Below are positions 61,063 through 64,000 of a stretch of 64,000 nt of DNA, piece by piece. A model generated the notes under the pieces. That model was not told the DNA's origin. It searched no databases and saw nothing but the letters and a program-made list of their open reading frames with translations. Source of the DNA: Flavobacteriales bacterium (lineage in GTDB: Bacteria; Bacteroidota; Bacteroidia; Flavobacteriales; Flavobacteriaceae); NCBI GenBank assembly GCA_026993355.1, contig JALWTX010000013.1, forward strand, positions 117,687 to 181,686. Direction: 5' to 3'. Each line of letters begins with the position of its first letter. Position 1 is the stretch's first letter. Position numbers and translations under genes: made by a program.

Positions 61063-62868
61063 ATGGCGATTATAAAAAATATTAGAAACTTTTCAATTAT
61101 AGCCCATATCGATCATGGCAAAAGCACTTTGGCCGACCGCTTGTTAGAATATACCGGCTCGATAACCGACCGCGAAAAACAAGCACAAGTTTTGGACGAT
61201 ATGGATTTGGAACGTGAGCGCGGTATCACCATCAAAAGTCATGCGGTGCAAATGGATTACCAATATCAAGGAGAAGCCTATAAACTTAATTTGATTGATA
61301 CGCCGGGACACGTTGATTTTTCCTATGAAGTGTCACGAGCTATCGCCGCTTGTGAAGGTGCTCTGTTGGTGGTCGATGCCGCACAAGGCATTCAAGCGCA
61401 AACCATTTCTAATTTATATTTAGCACTCGAAAACGATTTGGAAATCATTCCGGTACTCAACAAAGTTGACCTGCCGAGTGCCAAGCCCTTGGAAGTTACC
61501 GACGAAATTGTTGACCTGTTGGGTTGCGACCCCGATGATGTCATATGGGCAAGTGCCAAAACAGGTGAAGGCGTTGATAAAATAGTCAAAGCCATTATTG
61601 AAAAAATTCCACCGCCGCAAGGTGATCCGCAGGCACCTTTACGCGCCCTGATTTTTGACTCGGTCTATAATCCTTATCGCGGTGTCGAGGTTTATTTTCG
61701 GGTTTTTGACGGCAAAATAAAAAAAGGACAAAAAGTCAAATTTATGGCTACTGACAAGTCATATAATGCTGATGAGGTAGGTTTTTTAAAGCTTAAACAG
61801 TTGCCGGCCAATGAAATTACGACCGGCGATGTCGGTTATTTAATATCCGGAATTAAAGATGCCCGCGAGGTAAAAGTGGGGGACACCATTACCGACGCCG
61901 ACAATCCGACAGAAAAACCCATCGAAGGTTTTGAAGATGTCAAACCTATGGTATTTGCCGGTGTTTATCCGGTCGAAACAGATGAATATGAAGAGCTGCG
62001 CAACGCCATGGAAAAGCTGCAACTCAATGACGCGAGCCTCACCTTTGAACCGGAATCATCGGCAGCATTGGGTTTTGGGTTTCGGGCCGGCTTTTTGGGA
62101 ATGTTGCATTTAGAAATTATCCAGGAACGTTTGGAACGTGAATTTGATATGAATGTGATTACCACCGTTCCTAACGTCTCTTATCATGCTTATACTAAAA
62201 AACATCCCGACAAACCTATTGTTGTAAACAACCCTTCAGAACTACCCGAACCCTCGGGTTTGGACCGGGTGGAAGAACCATATATCAAAGCAACGATTAT
62301 AACTAAATCTGATTTTATTGGCCCTATTATGACCTTGGCCTTGGAAAAACGCGGTGAAATTAAAAACCAGGTTTATTTGACCCAAGACCGTGTAGAATTA
62401 ACTTTTGATATGCCGCTGGCAGAAATCGTTTTTGATTTTTATGATCGATTAAAAACGGTTTCCAAAGGTTATGCTTCTTTTGATTACCACCCTATAGGCA
62501 TGCGAAAATCCAAACTCGTTAAAGTTGATATTCTGCTTAACGGACAGGTTGTCGATGCGCTTTCGGCTTTGGTACATGCAGATAACGCCTATGATATCGG
62601 CAAAAAAATGGTGAGTAAACTCCGCGGACTAATTCCGCGTCAGCAATTTGATATTCCGGTGCAAGCGGCCATCGGTGCTAAAATAATTGCCCGCGAAACC
62701 ATCAAAGCGCTGCGTAAAGATGTGACCGCCAAATGTTACGGAGGTGATATCTCACGTAAACGTAAACTGCTCGAAAAACAAAAGAAAGGTAAAAAACGCA
62801 TGCGCCAAGTCGGCAATGTTCAAATTCCGCAATCGGCCTTTATGGCAGTGTTAAAGCTAAATGATTAA
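61063..62868 (+). CDS. lepA: elongation factor 4 (LepA), ribosome back-translocase GTPase
   Basis: LepA is a ribosome-binding GTPase that helps recover stalled or misassembled ribosomes. The 601-residue protein has the full G domain: G1 [14 protein letters not shown]2 RERGITIK, G3 DTPGHVDF, G4 NKVD and G5 SAKTG, then domain II, III and V and the LepA-specific C-terminal part [37 protein letters not shown] (positions about 62667-62780). Its length is normal. It is monocistronic, with a TATCTTTG box upstream and a strong terminator downstream. Confidence 0.98.
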   Translation: MAIIKNIRNFSIIAHIDHGKSTLADRLLEYTGSITDREKQAQVLDDMDLERERGITIKSHAVQMDYQYQGEAYKLNLIDTPGHVDFSYEVSRAIAACEGALLVVDAAQGIQAQTISNLYLALENDLEIIPVLNKVDLPSAKPLEVTDEIVDLLGCDPDDVIWASAKTGEGVDKIVKAIIEKIPPPQGDPQAPLRALIFDSVYNPYRGVEVYFRVFDGKIKKGQKVKFMATDKSYNADEVGFLKLKQLPANEITTGDVGYLISGIKDAREVKVGDTITDADNPTEKPIEGFEDVKPMVFAGVYPVETDEYEELRNAMEKLQLNDASLTFEPESSAALGFGFRAGFLGMLHLEIIQERLEREFDMNVITTVPNVSYHAYTKKHPDKPIVVNNPSELPEPSGLDRVEEPYIKATIITKSDFIGPIMTLALEKRGEIKNQVYLTQDRVELTFDMPLAEIVFDFYDRLKTVSKGYASFDYHPIGMRKSKLVKVDILLNGQVVDALSALVHADNAYDIGKKMVSKLRGLIPRQQFDIPVQAAIGAKIIARETIKALRKDVTAKCYGGDISRKRKLLEKQKKGKKRMRQVGNVQIPQSAFMAVLKLND

Positions 62869-62880
62869 CCTCATTTTAAA

Positions 62881-62904
62881 AAAACGCCTCAAGCGAGGCG
62901 TTTT
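62881..62904. terminator. bidirectional rho-independent terminator
   Basis: A perfect 10-bp stem AAAACGCCTC/GAGGCGTTTT with a 4-nt loop lies between lepA and the convergent M16 peptidase gene, with A- and T-runs on both sides. Confidence 0.92.
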
Positions 62905-62923
62905 TTAGCAAAAAGAAATTGGG

Positions 62924-64000
62924 TTACTTAAAATCCATTTCTTTTAAGGTGTTAATTTCCGCATTTTTTAAATCCAATTCCAAACTTCGCGGGCCATTAA
63001 CTAAAATCATTTTTCCGGGAAGTTTAATCCCTTCAATGGTTTTATAATCCTTATAGAGAACCGGCCGGCTAATGTCATGACCTTTCATTTTCATATGTTC
63101 CACTTTTTTGTCTTTTAAGCCGGTTTTGGTATTAAAAAAGTATTCGGTGCCATCTTTATCAACAATCACATAATAATCATTTCCATCAAAATTGGCCATA
63201 TGATCCAAGTGTCCGGTTTTGATTAAATCCATTTCAGAAAATGGTCGCGTTTTTTGTTTCATTTTTTCTATTTCCTCAGGCTTGGCAGCAACTGTTTGTC
63301 CACGGACCGTACGGGTAAGATTTTTACCGTCAAAAACTTCTTTACTCATTACCATTCCCATGGCTTCCATTTGTGTCATATATTTATTGGGGACCATGCT
63401 TGCAACGGTCAATTTTAAAGGAACATTTTGCATTTGTCCTTCATAAATAGTTTTGACCGATTTTACATTTTTGACAGTTTTTTGACCGCCAATAGCTTCT
63501 ATATAGTTATTAATAACTGTTTGCGTTGTGACGCCTGCCGGTATTTTTTGATTCATTTTGGGTGCTTGCGCCGGTTGGCCGTATTTGTCATAAAATTTGA
63601 CTTTGTAACCTGCTTTTTTTAAGCCGGGCACAGTCGTGTTAGCATTGCCCGCAATGACGATGCGTGCTTGGTCAGGGTGTAAATATTTTTGTGCTGCTTG
63701 TTGGATATCGTCAACTGTGACGGCATCTAATTTTTGCAAAAAAGTTTCATAGTAATCTTCAGGCAAATTGTTGACATAAATATTATAAGCCTGGTTGGCA
63801 ATGGTCGAAGGACGTTCCATTTGTAAAATAAATTGTCCTAAATATTTTTGCTTGTTATTATACAAAACTTTCGGATCGACTTTCTCATTACGTATTTTGT
63901 TTATTTGGTCCATCGTTACCACTACAGCGCTATCGGCTACAGCATTTCGCACACTGGTTGATGCTTTAAATAAATCGCCATACTTATAAGTGCCAAAATG
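62924..64000 (-). CDS. M16-family insulinase-like peptidase, C-terminal part
   Basis: The gene continues past the right edge of the window; only about 358 C-terminal residues are visible. The first part (from HFGTYKYGDLFKA to IVIAGNANTTVPGL) is the inactive C-terminal M16 domain, with MDQINKIRNEKVDPKVL and LDAVTVDDIQQAAQKYLHPDQ. After a linker comes an extra domain of about 200 residues (YIEAIGGQKTVKNVKSVKT to LKNAEINTLKEMDFK) resembling an outer-membrane lipoprotein-carrier fold, as in Bacteroidota M16 peptidases. The zinc motif HxxEH would lie beyond the edge. It is convergent with lepA. Confidence 0.9.
   Translation of the reverse strand, partial: HFGTYKYGDLFKASTSVRNAVADSAVVVTMDQINKIRNEKVDPKVLYNNKQKYLGQFILQMERPSTIANQAYNIYVNNLPEDYYETFLQKLDAVTVDDIQQAAQKYLHPDQARIVIAGNANTTVPGLKKAGYKVKFYDKYGQPAQAPKMNQKIPAGVTTQTVINNYIEAIGGQKTVKNVKSVKTIYEGQMQNVPLKLTVASMVPNKYMTQMEAMGMVMSKEVFDGKNLTRTVRGQTVAAKPEEIEKMKQKTRPFSEMDLIKTGHLDHMANFDGNDYYVIVDKDGTEYFFNTKTGLKDKKVEHMKMKGHDISRPVLYKDYKTIEGIKLPGKMILVNGPRSLELDLKNAEINTLKEMDFK

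Noticed and set aside
1..64000. CRISPR array, prophage or complete insertion sequence
   Set aside because: No regularly spaced direct repeats, transposase, integrase or phage structural gene could be found anywhere in the window.

Overview
The window is about 64 kb of low-GC, gene-dense chromosome from a member of the Bacteroidota, most likely the Flavobacteriia. Evidence for this: proteins ending in type IX secretion (T9SS) sorting tails, promoters of the TAnnTTTG type, weak Shine-Dalgarno sequences, a DnaG primase without zinc ligands, a sodium-pumping Na+-NQR, a two-subunit 2-oxoglutarate:ferredoxin oxidoreductase (KorAB), and many lineage-typical lipoproteins and DUF proteins. No phage, CRISPR array, rRNA or complete insertion sequence is visible. 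One tRNA (Ser-GGA) is present.

Layout. 1-4.5 kb: partial sigma-54 activator, a WxxGxW-repeat lipoprotein, an ArsC/Spx-like protein, an EamA transporter, YicC ribonuclease and a crotonase. 4.5-5.6 kb: a cassette-like insertion, where one AT-rich outer-membrane-type gene sits between palindromic sequences. 5.6-10.7 kb: pdxA, dps, tpx, a manganese transporter fused to a universal stress domain, and a CBS protein. 10.7-17.8 kb: nqrABCDEF followed by the flavin transferase apbE that matures NqrB and NqrC. 17.8-25.6 kb: a tight run mutS, DUF302 lipoprotein, retropepsin-like protease, thiL, polyprenyl diphosphate synthase, dnaG. 25.6-34.2 kb: SPOR/HU-CCDC81 protein, ansA, tRNA-Ser, an ExbB/ExbD energising operon, a flavin oxidoreductase, a CapA-like phosphatase and superoxide dismutase. 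34.3-45.2 kb: rlmN, dacB, DUF3109, two T9SS-exported proteins, DUF3078, a GNAT-like protein and recX. 45.2-49.4 kb: korA-korB, a small membrane protein and a DUF937 protein. 49.4-57.9 kb: a four-gene RND efflux operon (adaptor, pump, TolC-like channel, second divergent pump) behind an operator-like palindrome. 61-64 kb: lepA and a partial M16 peptidase.

The region most worth a second look is 58.1-60.6 kb. It lies between the efflux operon and lepA, is much more AT-rich than its surroundings, and is organised as one unit on the minus strand: a 65-residue secreted peptide with two cysteines and a GGN tail, a DUF4221-like propeller lipoprotein, a lipoprotein with a thioredoxin-like CxxC, and an S26 signal peptidase. 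The last three overlap by 4 bp each. A 101-bp MITE-like element sits between the peptide gene and the rest, and the signal peptidase carries a one-base frameshift in a homopolymer. I read it as a candidate small-peptide export or maturation system related in layout to the Bacteroidota NVEALA-type peptide loci. That reading is inference.

Start codons were moved downstream where a better start (ATG, signal peptide, family N-terminus) was visible. All functional calls come from reading motifs by eye; no database search was run.
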